A stretch of 38,268 nt of DNA from a delta proteobacterium NaphS2 (GTDB lineage Bacteria > Desulfobacterota > DSM-4660 > Desulfatiglandales > Desulfatiglandaceae): contig ADZZ01000236.1 in the NCBI GenBank assembly GCA_000179315.1, positions 1-38,268 on the forward strand, in the 5' to 3' direction. Below, piece after piece: positions 8,988-17,483 of this stretch; the stretch's first letter is position 1, and each line of letters starts with the position of its first letter. The translations under genes were made by a program, and so were the position numbers. The notes under the pieces are model-generated. The model was not told the origin of the DNA and did no database searches. It was given only the letters and a program-made list of their open reading frames with translations.

Positions 8988-11488
8988 ATGCTTTCACCAC
9001 AACTTCGCCACAAAGTCCACGACCTCTGGTCGCTCTTCTGGTCTTCGGGTCTCTCAAACCCTCTCGTGGCCATCGAGCAGATCACCTACCTGCTTTTCAT
9101 CCGCCAACTGAAAGCCCTTGATCGCGCCCGGGTAGCGGGTGAAAAGGAATCCATCTACCATAAAGGACCGGACGATCCGGAAGACGCTGACTTTGAAAAG
9201 TGCCGGTGGTCCTATATCCGTCAGAACCCCTCTTTCCAACTGCTCAACGACACCGTATTCCCATGGCTTCGCAGCCTGGAAGACCGCATCGGCTCCGGGC
9301 AAAACGGCGATACCACGCTGGGCCGCATCTCCGGGCGCCTGAGTGATGCCTACTTCATACTGGATGTCAACAAGGCGGAGACACTCAAACGCGCCGTCAG
9401 TCTCATCGATGATCTTTTCCGTCAGCTGGACACCCGATCCGTCAATTCCGATATCATGGGCGACATCTTTGAATACCTGCTCGAAGAGGTGAAGGAATCC
9501 GGTAAGAACGGCCAATTTCGCACGCCGCGCCACGTTATTCGGTTCATGGTGCAGTTGCTTGAACCGGAGCTGGGCAAAACCATTCTCGACCCTGCCTGCG
9601 GCTCCGGCGGCTTCCTCCTCAATTCACTATTGCACTGGAAGGCCGCCAATACCGATGAAGGTGTGCTGCGCCTTGAATGGGACGGTGCACCACACGACAC
9701 ATTTCCGGTCTGGCCCCAAGGCAAGCAGTACAATTTCAGCAGCTTCTTTCGCGGTTACGACAACGATCGCACCATGGTTCGCATCGCCTGGATGAACCTG
9801 ATCCTGCATGACCTGGAGGCGCCGGAAGTCCATCAGCTCGATTCTCTCAGTAAGCGGCTTTCAGACGATGAAAGCGGAGCCTACGATTACATCCTCGCCA
9901 ATCCCCCTTTTACCGGAAATGTGGATCGCGATGACTTGAGCGAAAACTGGCAACGGTTTCCCCGCTCCGGCAAAGGCGCCGTTCCGCTCACCACCAAAAG
10001 CGAACTGCTTTTCGTCTGGCTCATGCTCGACCTTTTGATAAATGGCGGCCGCGCCGCCGTTATCGTGCCGGACGGGGTTTTGTTCGGGTCCACCAAGGCC
10101 CATCGGGAACTGCGCCGTCAACTCTTGTTCGAGAACACCCTGGAAGCCGTGGTTTCGCTGCCGCCCAATATGTTTCAGCCCTACTCGGGTGTCAAAACCT
10201 CGATTTTGCTGTTCCAAAAAGCGGGTGAACCCGCGGCGCGGTCGCAGGGGCTGATCCGCGAACCCGTGAAGTCTGGTTCTATGAGGTTACCAGCGAAGCT
10301 TTTTCACTTGATCAGAAACGGAAGGCGCTCTACGGGCAGGACAACGACTTCTGGGATGCATTGGTCAAATTCAAGGCATGGAAAAGCTATTACGAGGGGG
10401 AAGGGGAAGATAGAAAAGGAAAGAGATCTTCGGATCTTCGTGCGACGGCTGTTTCGAAAGCGTATCATCAGCCCGACTACTGGGAGGAGCGCTGGCGTAG
10501 CGTGGATGATGAGTTCCTTCAAATCTTTCCGGATAAATCCGGCGACAAGGGTCATACCTATTCGTTGCATGAGCTGTGGCCGCAGGATTTCCCTTTCGAT
10601 CCCGACGACCCGCAAGGCGCCCGCCAGTATGACGATACGGTCCTGGCCGGAGTTCGACCGAAATTCGAAAAAACGGTCCGCAAATTGGTCGAAGAGACCG
10701 TCAAACACGTCTACGGTACCGCTCGAAAACCGGATGCGGAGAAGGCGCTTGATGCCGCCGCGAAAAACGCCAAGGCCGTTGGCACCCAACTGACCCGGAA
10801 GGTTCGCGAAAGCGGTCTGCTCGACCGGGAGTTTGACCAGTTCGGGCAGAATGCGCTTAAGGCCCTTCTCAAGGAAATGACCGCCAAGGTGAAGGAATGG
10901 GGTACCGCCGTTCCGATCCCGAAAAGAAAATCCAAGAATGGTCCTGTGGAACCGGATGTTGAAAAAACAGTTGAATCTCTCGCTCCATTCCTCAAGGAAT
11001 TCGCAAAGCTTGATGGATACAATGTTTGGCGTCGAAGCCTGGAAATCAATACACGCGACGGAAAACTCACGACGACCGATGAGGGAGAACTTAAACGCGA
11101 GCCGATGCGGCTCAGTTGGATCGTTCCCGTACGGCAATGGGCGGAGCTAGAAAGCTGGGGAGAAGACCCTGAGTCCAAAGAACCCATTGCCAGACCCACG
11201 CACCGTGAAGGGGTAATCGATCCCGAATATCACATCTGGCTGCGTGACGAGTTGAAGATTTTTGACAATGACGGCACGGTGAAAAAGGATTTTCTCGACC
11301 GTCTCGACCCCGACTGTATCGAAGCACTCGATTTCAACCTTTCTGCCGGGCGTCACAAGCCCTTTGTTTTCGATCCCGGTGAACATCGTCCGCCAGCGGA
11401 AATTATAGGCGAGTTGCAGGCCATTCATGAAGAGGTACAAATGCGGCTCGGAAAGCTACTGGAGATGGTGGGAGGGGGAAATGTCTAG
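8988..11488 (+). pseudogene. hsdM: Type I restriction-modification DNA methyltransferase M subunit, frameshifted
   Basis: N6-adenine methyltransferase subunit. The N-terminal HsdM domain (residues 1-130) leads into the SAM-binding motif DPACGSGGF and the catalytic NPPF. GVKTSILLFQK follows in the first frame. Near 10225-10240, in a GC-rich stretch, the reading frame shifts. The continuation in the new frame (EVWFYEVTSEAFSLDQKRK from 10268) matches the usual M-subunit strand and runs to a stop at 11486 with a long lysine-rich C-terminal extension. The original frame runs on nonsensically to 10793. The ATG at 8988 has AAGGA 6 bases upstream and lies 9 bp after the hsdR stop. With one indel the protein would be about 830 aa. 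The catalytic half may still be made as a truncated protein. Confidence 0.85.
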
Positions 11489-11762
11489 CGATTGGCTGAA
11501 TGCGGGTTGGCCCATCGTTCGGATCCGCGACATCGGACGATTACATGGGGGCGGAACGCCGAGCCGCAAGCGTCTCGAATTCTTTCAAGGTACCATTCCT
11601 TGGATTACCGGGCAGGATATACCTGAAAGCCATGTCACCGAGATTTCAACCGCCCGAGAATATATTACGGAAGAGGCGATTCAGGAAAGCGCAACTCGAA
11701 TGGTTCCGGCCGGGAGGACCGCGTCACCAATGCTTTGCGGTTACCGCGAAAGGGTACCCTGA
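11481..11762 (+). pseudogene. hsdS: Type I restriction specificity subunit, only the N-terminal part of TRD1
   Basis: The specificity subunit recognises the DNA target. The ATG at 11481 overlaps the hsdM stop by 8 bases, the usual hsdM-hsdS coupling. About 76 residues are authentic: WPIVRIRDIGRLHGGGTPSR, FFQGTIPWITGQDI and ATRMVPAG are typical of the first target recognition domain of HsdS. After about 11710 the similarity stops abruptly and the frame closes at 11760. The remaining domain and a half are missing. The DNA after the break belongs to an ATPase gene in another frame, so a deletion or recombination joined the two. Without HsdS neither restriction nor modification by this locus is expected. 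Confidence 0.8.
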
Positions 11763-12343
11763 ACTTCGTGGTCGGGGTGAACGGAACCGGGAAGTCATCC
11801 CTGCTGCGAGCTCTCTATCGTATCTTCCGTTCTTTGAAACTCCGCGAGAGGCCGCAGTTGCCCGTAACAATGGCGTGGGATCGAACGACGGGGAACAAAA
11901 CCGTGACGGCGCTCCTTCATGCAACCAACCGAAAAAACATAAACTCTTTTTTTGCCACCTTCGATCCGGTTCCGGCGTCCGCAGATCGAGCGAACTGGGA
12001 AGAGATTACGCTTGCCCTGGGCAGAAGGGAGGCGCATCCGCTGGCTTCGGACTTTGTAATGGTTACGGGCTCGGACACATTTTCCAGTCCGTTGCTTTTT
12101 GCCCATTTACCTAAGCGCCTTATTGCCTACACGTCAGGAGATGAGCAACCCTGGACGCAACTCGAACATCCGGTTTTTCACCCGGAATTTTTTGAAGAGG
12201 GGCAATATCAGACCGAGGATGAACGCCCGCAGGGATGGGGCATGACCCGGGAATGGGAGAAGGAGCAAACAATACGTATCTCCAATTTGTTTTCGCCTTC
12301 CAATTTGAAGTCAATCAGTGAGACCATTTTTTTGAGCGATTGA
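11735..12343 (+). pseudogene. AAA/ABC-type ATPase fragment with Walker A, partner of HNH nuclease
   Basis: About 200 residues of an SMC/RecF-like ATPase. The N-terminus holds LNFVVGVNGTGKSSLLRALYRIF, a clear Walker A P-loop. The frame is open before the TTG at 11735 (residues EDRVTNAL), so the real N-terminus was probably lost at the junction with hsdS. No Walker B, signature motif or D-loop follows before the stop at 12341, so the second half of the nucleotide-binding domain is absent. The next open frame (-1 relative to this one) starts exactly at a T7 tract at 12327-12333. ATPase plus HNH pairs are known from Septu (PtuAB) and from retron effectors; assignment to that class is an inference. 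Confidence 0.65.
12328..12334 (+). other. In-phase slippery heptamer T_TTT_TTG between ATPase and HNH frames
   Basis: In the ATPase frame the codons are ATT TTT TTG, which gives the heptamer pattern X_XXY_YYZ for a -1 ribosomal slip. A slip here continues with GAG CGA TTG into the HNH frame and avoids the TGA at 12341. The same tract is also a natural place for an indel, so this may be either a lesion or a recoding site. Confidence 0.35.
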
Positions 12344-13506
12344 GACAGGAGTTGAGTCTGCTTAAGACCATACGGGAGAAAGCATTGTCAAACCGTGCGC
12401 TTCGTAGCGAAGTTCTGGACGACTCCTATTTCCGTGTCGCTCCCTCGGATCTCCGTTTTGCCGGCATAACACTGGCGCTCTGGCAAAAGCGGTTGCTCAA
12501 GGCGCTCACTGATACTGCGGTAGATGCTGACGCAGTGGATACGCGCTGGGTTCAGAACGTATGGCATGTGGTAGACTCCGGGTGGGTGAGGAAGTTTTGC
12601 CTTGGTGGCGAAAAATCCGTGCTTCATTCTCTCAAAACCATTGCCAACGCCAAACCCGTTGCCCGTCAGGAATTGTACCACGAGTTTTGCCGCCAAAACA
12701 AAGTAGGCAAAATGCTTGATGGGGGTGGAAACTTTCGGGATATTGGAGACTTGCCGGAGTTTACCCCGGAACTGGCGGACGCGGTCAAGAAATTCTTCGG
12801 GCGATGTTACGCGCTTTTGAGCCACAACAAAAAACGGAACTGGAACGGATATGAATTCAACGGAAATCGCTGCATCACGAACCATGCCTACAAAGATGCC
12901 TTTTGCAGCGACTATCCCACCAAAGCGGTATGCCCTTACTGTGATGGGGAGATCGGAACACCTGAACTGGATCATTATCTCGCCAAGTCCGGTTTTCCGT
13001 TGCTTGCCTGCTCTCCCTGGAATCTCATCCCCGTCTGCAAATCATGCAATGACACTGTAACGGCGAAAGGGGATCGTCCTGCGATTACACTGGGACCGCC
13101 ACGTTCCACGGATGACTGGCTCCATCCGTTTTTCAGACCGGCTTCGGCCCAGGTGCGAATTGAATTGAAAGGCACGCGACAAGACGCCATACCACAGCTG
13201 CATTCTCCGGACAGCGCGGAGCAAATCCGGCTGTCGAATCACGAGGGTCTCATTCAGTCCCTGTCAAAACGTTGGACAAACGTGGCGACAGCGCACTTGG
13301 AGGTTTTGATTCCACAGGTGAAGGCGAGATTGAACGCTGAAAATTCGGTGAAGAGCCTCGTAAATACGAAGTTGGAAGATCATTTGGCGTCCCGTGGAAA
13401 AGAAGCTTCATCCATGGTCCGTGCAGCGGTTTGTCGGGCATTTCTCGACGGAAGGCCGGGATTCTTCGAGGAATTTGACAATCCCAATGCTCCGGTTCTG
13501 GATTGA
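12340..13506 (+). CDS. HNH endonuclease with zinc-binding Cys pairs, possibly fused to ATPase remnant
   Basis: 388-aa open frame with an HNH nuclease domain at about residues 195-240. CPYC (198-201) and CKSC (233-236) form the zinc site, LDHY holds the catalytic Asp-His (211-212), and SPWNLIPVCKSCN gives the Asn positions. Such proteins nick or cut nucleic acid in defence operons beside an ATPase. The predicted start is a TTG without a convincing ribosome-binding site. The frame reads back through FERLRQEL to a T7 tract where the ATPase frame ends. I suspect that its first 50 or so residues belong to the ATPase and that an internal deletion fused the two. Residues 60-190 were not recognised. 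The HNH domain itself looks intact. Confidence 0.7.
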   Translation: MRQELSLLKTIREKALSNRALRSEVLDDSYFRVAPSDLRFAGITLALWQKRLLKALTDTAVDADAVDTRWVQNVWHVVDSGWVRKFCLGGEKSVLHSLKTIANAKPVARQELYHEFCRQNKVGKMLDGGGNFRDIGDLPEFTPELADAVKKFFGRCYALLSHNKKRNWNGYEFNGNRCITNHAYKDAFCSDYPTKAVCPYCDGEIGTPELDHYLAKSGFPLLACSPWNLIPVCKSCNDTVTAKGDRPAITLGPPRSTDDWLHPFFRPASAQVRIELKGTRQDAIPQLHSPDSAEQIRLSNHEGLIQSLSKRWTNVATAHLEVLIPQVKARLNAENSVKSLVNTKLEDHLASRGKEASSMVRAAVCRAFLDGRPGFFEEFDNPNAPVLD

Positions 13507-13613
13507 ATTGCGCGGGAATCCCCCATACTACTGCCAGGATATTTCATGGAAAGTGTGTGGGAATTTTTTCGCGTACCGTTCGAAATCCCGCGTGTCCAAA
13601 TTCCAGGGTCAGG

Positions 13614-14243
13614 TTATGAAGAAGCATTTATTATATCGTTTAGTTCCCTGGCGGCGTTTGCGGGATTATCCCGGCAGCAGACGCATGAGATGACGGCGAT
13701 ACCGTGGGCGCCTGCTGACATGACTCGTGCGGCGTTGGTCTGATCGATCCCGCCGATGGCAATCACCGGAACCGCTGTTGTCTGAGCGATCCGTTTTAGG
13801 AAATCGATACCGGTGGCGGGCCCTGCATCGTCCTTGCTGCCGGTGGCATAGACGGGTCCGAAACCTATGTAGTCGACCCCTCCTCGAAGACAGATTTCAA
13901 TTTCCTCCGGGGTACCGGCAGACCCGCCGATAATACGGTTTTTGCCCAGCAGTTTTCTGGCCAAAGGAAGGGGGAAATCTTCCTGTCCCAGGTGAATCCC
14001 GTCCGCTTCGGAAGCAATGGCCACGTCGATTCGGTCGTTAACGATAAATGCGGCACCCATTTCGGAACAGATACGTTTTATTTCCGTGGCGATTTCGATC
14101 AGTTCTTTTGTGGAGCCGTTTTTCTGGCGGAATTGAATGGTATCTGCTCCACCCGAGATCGCCTGTTTTGCAAGTTCCGTGTGCGAAAAACGGCTCTGCA
14201 AAACCGTATCCGTCAATACATGCAGCTTTCCGATTCTTTTCAT
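13614..14243 (-). CDS. thiE: Thiamine-phosphate synthase
   Basis: Joins hydroxymethylpyrimidine diphosphate and thiazole phosphate to give thiamine monophosphate. The 209-aa protein has the family blocks TIQFRQKNGSTKE (pyrimidine pyrophosphate side), FIVNDRIDVAIASEADGIHLGQEDFP, DYIGFGPVYATGSKDDAG and VIAIGGI, all of TIM-barrel type. It supplies the substrate of ThiL and uses the product of ThiM, but is 8 kb away from them across the defence island. It has the same orientation as thiL and thiM. The start is the ATG at 14243, after a GGAGGC-type Shine-Dalgarno. No TPP riboswitch was found in 14244-14350. Confidence 0.94.
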   Translation of the reverse strand: MKRIGKLHVLTDTVLQSRFSHTELAKQAISGGADTIQFRQKNGSTKELIEIATEIKRICSEMGAAFIVNDRIDVAIASEADGIHLGQEDFPLPLARKLLGKNRIIGGSAGTPEEIEICLRGGVDYIGFGPVYATGSKDDAGPATGIDFLKRIAQTTAVPVIAIGGIDQTNAARVMSAGAHGIAVISCVCCRDNPANAARELNDIINASS

Positions 14244-14352
14244 CCGGGTTTTGCCTCCTTTGACTTTTCGTTGGTGCGTGGCGGTGTGTGAGCAGGAGAC
14301 TATTAAAATTGCGGGATGAATGTCAAGATGCAGCAGAACAGACTACAGAGCA

Positions 14353-15213
14353 CTAGAGTCGCAGCAGCACAATTGAGGCAATGGTCAGAAAAATACCTGT
14401 GATGCGCCATCGGTTGAGTTTTTCCCTGTAAATAAGGACCGACAAGATGATCGCGATTACAAAATGCATTGCCGTAACAGAGGTAACAATGGAAAGCGGG
14501 CCTGTGGACAACGCTTTGAGATAGCAGTAAAATCCCGCCAGATTGATTAAACCCATGAAAAATCCGATGAGAAGCGCATCCCTGTGGTTGGTGTTTGCAT
14601 CGGCGGATTGCGCTTTTTTTCTAAAAGCAAATGACATGAGGGTGGCCATGGTGTAGGAGGTGGCCATAAATGCCATTTTGTTGGCATGAAGCGCTGCGAA
14701 TTTGCTCGATATGGCAGCCAAGGCACCCGCCAGTATGGAAATTCCCACAAACAGAAACCCTATGCGTGTATTTTTTGCAATTTCATTTTTTTCGGCCGTG
14801 TCGCGGGCCAGTATCACCACGGCGCACATGGCCAGCAGTATGCCCGTGAATTGGAATAGAGAAAGGTTGTCCCCGAAATAGAAAATTGAAAAAATGACCA
14901 CGATCGCCGCATTAAGACGAATGACCGGGTAGGCGACACTGGCCGGTATATGCTTGAGCGCCTCCATGTTGCTCATGGTGGCGATGAAGAAAGTCAGGCT
15001 GTTGGCGAAAGCAATAAACAAGAGAAACCCGAAATTCCGTACTTTTTCATCCAGCGCGAAAAACAGAATCGTACTCAGCAGTGCCACCGTGGCCATGAAA
15101 GAAAAACTTGTCCAGGCCGAATTGCAGCGCCGTTCCGCCGAAACCTTGTACAGAAAGCGCTGAACACCTAAAAACAGCAGCGCAATGGTGGCAAATGTGT
15201 ACCAGTTCTCCAC
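14353..15213 (-). CDS. DMT superfamily (EamA-type) transporter
   Basis: Ten-helix drug/metabolite transporter, 286 aa, made of two EamA repeats. The conserved motif SVAYPVIRLNAAIVVIFSIFYFGDNLSLFQFTGILLAM is in the first half, and VTSVTAMHFVIAIILSVLIYREKLNRWRITGIFL is its counterpart in the second. Substrate unknown. The start is a GTG at 15213, preceded by AAGGG. The first ten codons, the RBS and about 85 bp of upstream DNA lie in the first copy of a 116-bp tandem duplication. A second GTG start with the same RBS therefore exists at about 15329, in a frame that does not join the transporter, because 116 is not a multiple of three. Located 109 bp upstream of thiE on the same strand, so a role in thiamine-precursor transport is conceivable but unproven. 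Confidence 0.88.
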   Translation of the reverse strand: MENWYTFATIALLFLGVQRFLYKVSAERRCNSAWTSFSFMATVALLSTILFFALDEKVRNFGFLLFIAFANSLTFFIATMSNMEALKHIPASVAYPVIRLNAAIVVIFSIFYFGDNLSLFQFTGILLAMCAVVILARDTAEKNEIAKNTRIGFLFVGISILAGALAAISSKFAALHANKMAFMATSYTMATLMSFAFRKKAQSADANTNHRDALLIGFFMGLINLAGFYCYLKALSTGPLSIVTSVTAMHFVIAIILSVLIYREKLNRWRITGIFLTIASIVLLRL

Positions 15214-15417
15214 TGACCCTTATCCCATATCCAATTGAATCGAACACAATCTGATTTTAGCGGGAACCATATCCTTTTCAATTGAAAGTTGTCAAATTGA
15301 ATGGTGGCAAATGTGTACCAGTTCTCCACTGACCCTTATCCCATATCCAATTGAATCGAACACAATCTGATTTTAGCGGGAACCATATCCTTTTCAATTG
15401 AAAGTTGTCAAATTGAA
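15184..15417. repeat. Perfect 116-bp tandem duplication over the transporter start
   Basis: Bases 15184-15299 are repeated without a mismatch at 15300-15415, and the match runs two bases further. Each copy holds the GTG start, the ribosome-binding site and the upstream region of the EamA-type transporter. The absence of any mismatch points to a recent duplication. The gap between the transporter and the HAD gene (15214-15541) consists mostly of this repeat and otherwise shows nothing. Confidence 0.97.
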
Positions 15418-15541
15418 CCGTTGCGTTTATGAGGGAGGGAGGTTTATGTCTTGATCAATTTCACGCAACGTGCAAAAATAAATCGTTTAGCTTTTTGGGA
15501 ATGGGTCTTTTCTACGTCTATGCTGAAATGGGAAAAATGGG

Positions 15542-16294
15542 ATGCGTCATATCCAAGCGATTGGTTTCGATCTTTTTAACACACTGATAATGGCAGACAC
15601 GGACACCCTGACAAAGGCATTTTCCCGTATGCAGGAGAGCCTGGGGCGCCATGGCTTCTATCTGGAGACGGAGGTTTACAAAAAAGTCTATTACGATGCT
15701 GCGATCGCCCTCATACAACAGGCCAGAAAAGACGGCAGAGAGACGCACAACCGCTTTTGGATCAGTGCGGCCCTTCTAAAAATGGGTTATGAGGTTTCAC
15801 CGGATGATCCCAGGATCGCCGCAACCGTTGAAGACTATTTTTCCGCCTTTTATGATTCCTGTCATTGCGTGCCGGGTGCCAAATCCATGCTGGAAAGGTT
15901 GAAAGGCGAGTTTCACTTGGGGCTGTTGAGCAATTTTACCCATTGGCCGGCCGCACTTGAGATTATTGACCGTCTGGAGTTAGCCGCCTTTTTTGACTTC
16001 AGGCTTATATCCGGGCAATTGGGGTATCGAAAACCCCACAAAAAGGTGTTTGAAGCGTTAGAGAATGGTTTTGAAGCCTCCCGCGATGAGATCATATATG
16101 TGGGCGATGATGTGGACGCGGATGTGAATGGCGCTTTGGGCGCCGGAATTCAGCCGATCTGGTTTACCTATGTCCTTGAAAACAATCCCCCCATTCCTGA
16201 GCACATGGCACCCAGTGAAGCAGGTGAACCCCATGAAAGTGTTCCGCGTGTTTCCAGTTGGGCCGAGTTTCTCTCTTTTTTAGAAGTGTCATGA
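15542..16294 (+). CDS. HAD family hydrolase (subfamily IA, haloacid dehalogenase-like)
   Basis: Cytoplasmic hydrolase of the haloacid dehalogenase superfamily, 250 aa. Motif I is GFDLFNTL with nucleophile Asp10. The +2 residue is Phe rather than the Asp of phosphatases, as in dehalogenase-type members, so phosphatase activity is not assured. Motif II is LLSNFTH, motif III is the Lys in YRKPHKKVF, and motif IV is VGDDVDADVNGA. A helical cap domain (about residues 15-110) lies between motifs I and II. It stands alone on the plus strand, about 95 bp before the PagL-like gene. The substrate cannot be inferred. Confidence 0.88.
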   Translation: MRHIQAIGFDLFNTLIMADTDTLTKAFSRMQESLGRHGFYLETEVYKKVYYDAAIALIQQARKDGRETHNRFWISAALLKMGYEVSPDDPRIAATVEDYFSAFYDSCHCVPGAKSMLERLKGEFHLGLLSNFTHWPAALEIIDRLELAAFFDFRLISGQLGYRKPHKKVFEALENGFEASRDEIIYVGDDVDADVNGALGAGIQPIWFTYVLENNPPIPEHMAPSEAGEPHESVPRVSSWAEFLSFLEVS

Positions 16295-16327
16295 AGTTCG
16301 ACATGTTCGATATCCGCATTCGTGAGG

Positions 16328-16341
16328 TGGTTTGCAAACCA
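16328..16341. promoter_or_regulatory. 14-bp perfect palindrome upstream of the PagL-like gene
   Basis: TGGTTTGCAAACCA is fully self-complementary and lies 47 bp before the start of the PagL-like gene. A run of five T follows a few bases later. It could be an operator for a dimeric repressor or a weak terminator of the HAD gene. No matching second site was seen nearby. Confidence 0.3.
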
Positions 16342-16388
16342 AGAGATTTTTAATGCTCGTTTTTGGAAACATAAACAGGTAATTGGAC

Positions 16389-16967
16389 ATGCAATTTAAA
16401 CCGATTTCGATTGTCGTGTTGATGGTTTTTCTTGCCGTGTTGTTGTTCACCCAGCCGTTGCGGGCCGAGGATCAGAATGAAAAGGAAGTGCCGACCCGGT
16501 TCGGTTTCGGCCTCAGTTACGGACAAAGCTTTCATCCCGACAGCAAGATCGGATTCATTTTGGCAAACTACCTGGTCATGTTTGATTATGACAAGATCTG
16601 GCCTCACAGCGCGCCGGAAAACCTGCGGTTTAAACTGGAATTCAGCTTGGGTTCCACCACGACCCCGGATAACTGGCCTATGGGGTCAGCAGTCATGATG
16701 GCCCTGTATTACCTTGACTTTCTTGATTCAGAGGTGGTGATACCCTACATTGAAGGCGGAGTCGGCCTGATTTACACGGGGTTCCGCGTGGAAGGGCAGG
16801 GCTCGCGCCTCAATTTCAATCCGAAGGCGGGCATCGGCCTGGAGTTTCCCGTGGGGAAGGAATCCCTCTTTACGTCCCTTCGATGGGAACATCTGTCAAA
16901 CGCTTATTTGAATGGGGATAATACCAGCGTGGATTCGGTGGTGTTTATGTTCGGTGCTTACTTCTGA
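16389..16967 (+). CDS. PagL-like lipid A deacylase (acyloxyacyl hydrolase family)
   Basis: Predicted outer-membrane beta-barrel enzyme that removes the 3-O acyl chain from lipid A. The 192-aa precursor has a signal peptide (hydrophobic to about residue 22, then LRA-ED). A chain of short amphipathic strands ends in Phe, as in outer-membrane proteins. The family signature RWEHLSNAYL gives His168 and Ser170 of the catalytic triad. The third residue, Glu 12 after the Ser in Pseudomonas PagL, would be Asp182 here. The ATG at 16389 has a weak AGGT upstream. Lipid A remodelling is inferred from the family; activity is not certain with the Asp. Confidence 0.75.
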   Translation: MQFKPISIVVLMVFLAVLLFTQPLRAEDQNEKEVPTRFGFGLSYGQSFHPDSKIGFILANYLVMFDYDKIWPHSAPENLRFKLEFSLGSTTTPDNWPMGSAVMMALYYLDFLDSEVVIPYIEGGVGLIYTGFRVEGQGSRLNFNPKAGIGLEFPVGKESLFTSLRWEHLSNAYLNGDNTSVDSVVFMFGAYF

Positions 16968-17001
16968 GAACCCGTTGTTTAAGAGATTTTTGGAGAAATA
17001 A

Positions 17002-17466
17002 GTGAGCTGTAAGATTCTGATTGTCTACCATAGCCAAAGTGGAAATACACGGAAAATGGCCCAATACGCCGCAGATGGCGCACGGTCCATGGAAGGTGTG
17101 GAAGTGTCGCTCAAAATGGCCCATGAGGCGAGCCTTCAGGATCTTCTGTCCTGCCAGGGGGTGATCATCGCTTCCCCCGAATACTTCGGATACATGGCTG
17201 GAATGATCAAGGATTTCTTTGACAGAACCTACGATCAGGCGCGGGGAAAAAAGGAAATATTCAAGAAACCCTATGCAGTTTTGATCAGCGCAGGCAATGA
17301 CGGCACAGGCGCTTTGGCCCATATCGAACGGATTTGTTTGGGCTATCAATTCAAGAAGGTCCTGGCGCCGGTTACGGCAAAAGGCCCTGTGGAAAATGAA
17401 ACACTGGATCAGTGCCGGGAACTGGGGCAAACCATCGCAGCCGGATGTCGTGAGGGCATCTATTGA
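17002..17466 (+). CDS. Flavodoxin-like / NAD(P)H-dependent FMN oxidoreductase family protein
   Basis: Small cytoplasmic flavoprotein of 154 aa. The FMN phosphate loop is visible at the N-terminus as YHSQSGNTRKMA. The ASPEYFGYMAGMIKDFFDRT block and LISAGNDGTGALAHIERI form the further isoalloxazine contacts. This pattern is that of flavodoxin-family and NADPH-dependent FMN reductase-like proteins of anaerobes, which carry electrons or reduce quinones. The start is a GTG with GGAGA upstream. It is convergent with the aminotransferase gene (17 bp apart). Redox partner unknown. Confidence 0.85.
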   Translation: MSCKILIVYHSQSGNTRKMAQYAADGARSMEGVEVSLKMAHEASLQDLLSCQGVIIASPEYFGYMAGMIKDFFDRTYDQARGKKEIFKKPYAVLISAGNDGTGALAHIERICLGYQFKKVLAPVTAKGPVENETLDQCRELGQTIAAGCREGIY

Positions 17467-17483
17467 AGACGGTCAATGTTAAC

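Noticed and set aside
6078-13506. A complete new multi-gene defence system in the island
   Set aside because: Each gene belongs to a known family (HicBA, type I restriction, ATPase plus HNH), and all except hicBA and perhaps the HNH gene are broken.
15047-15247. Extra open frame at the duplicated transporter start
   Set aside because: It is a by-product of the 116-bp duplication and the transporter's other frame.
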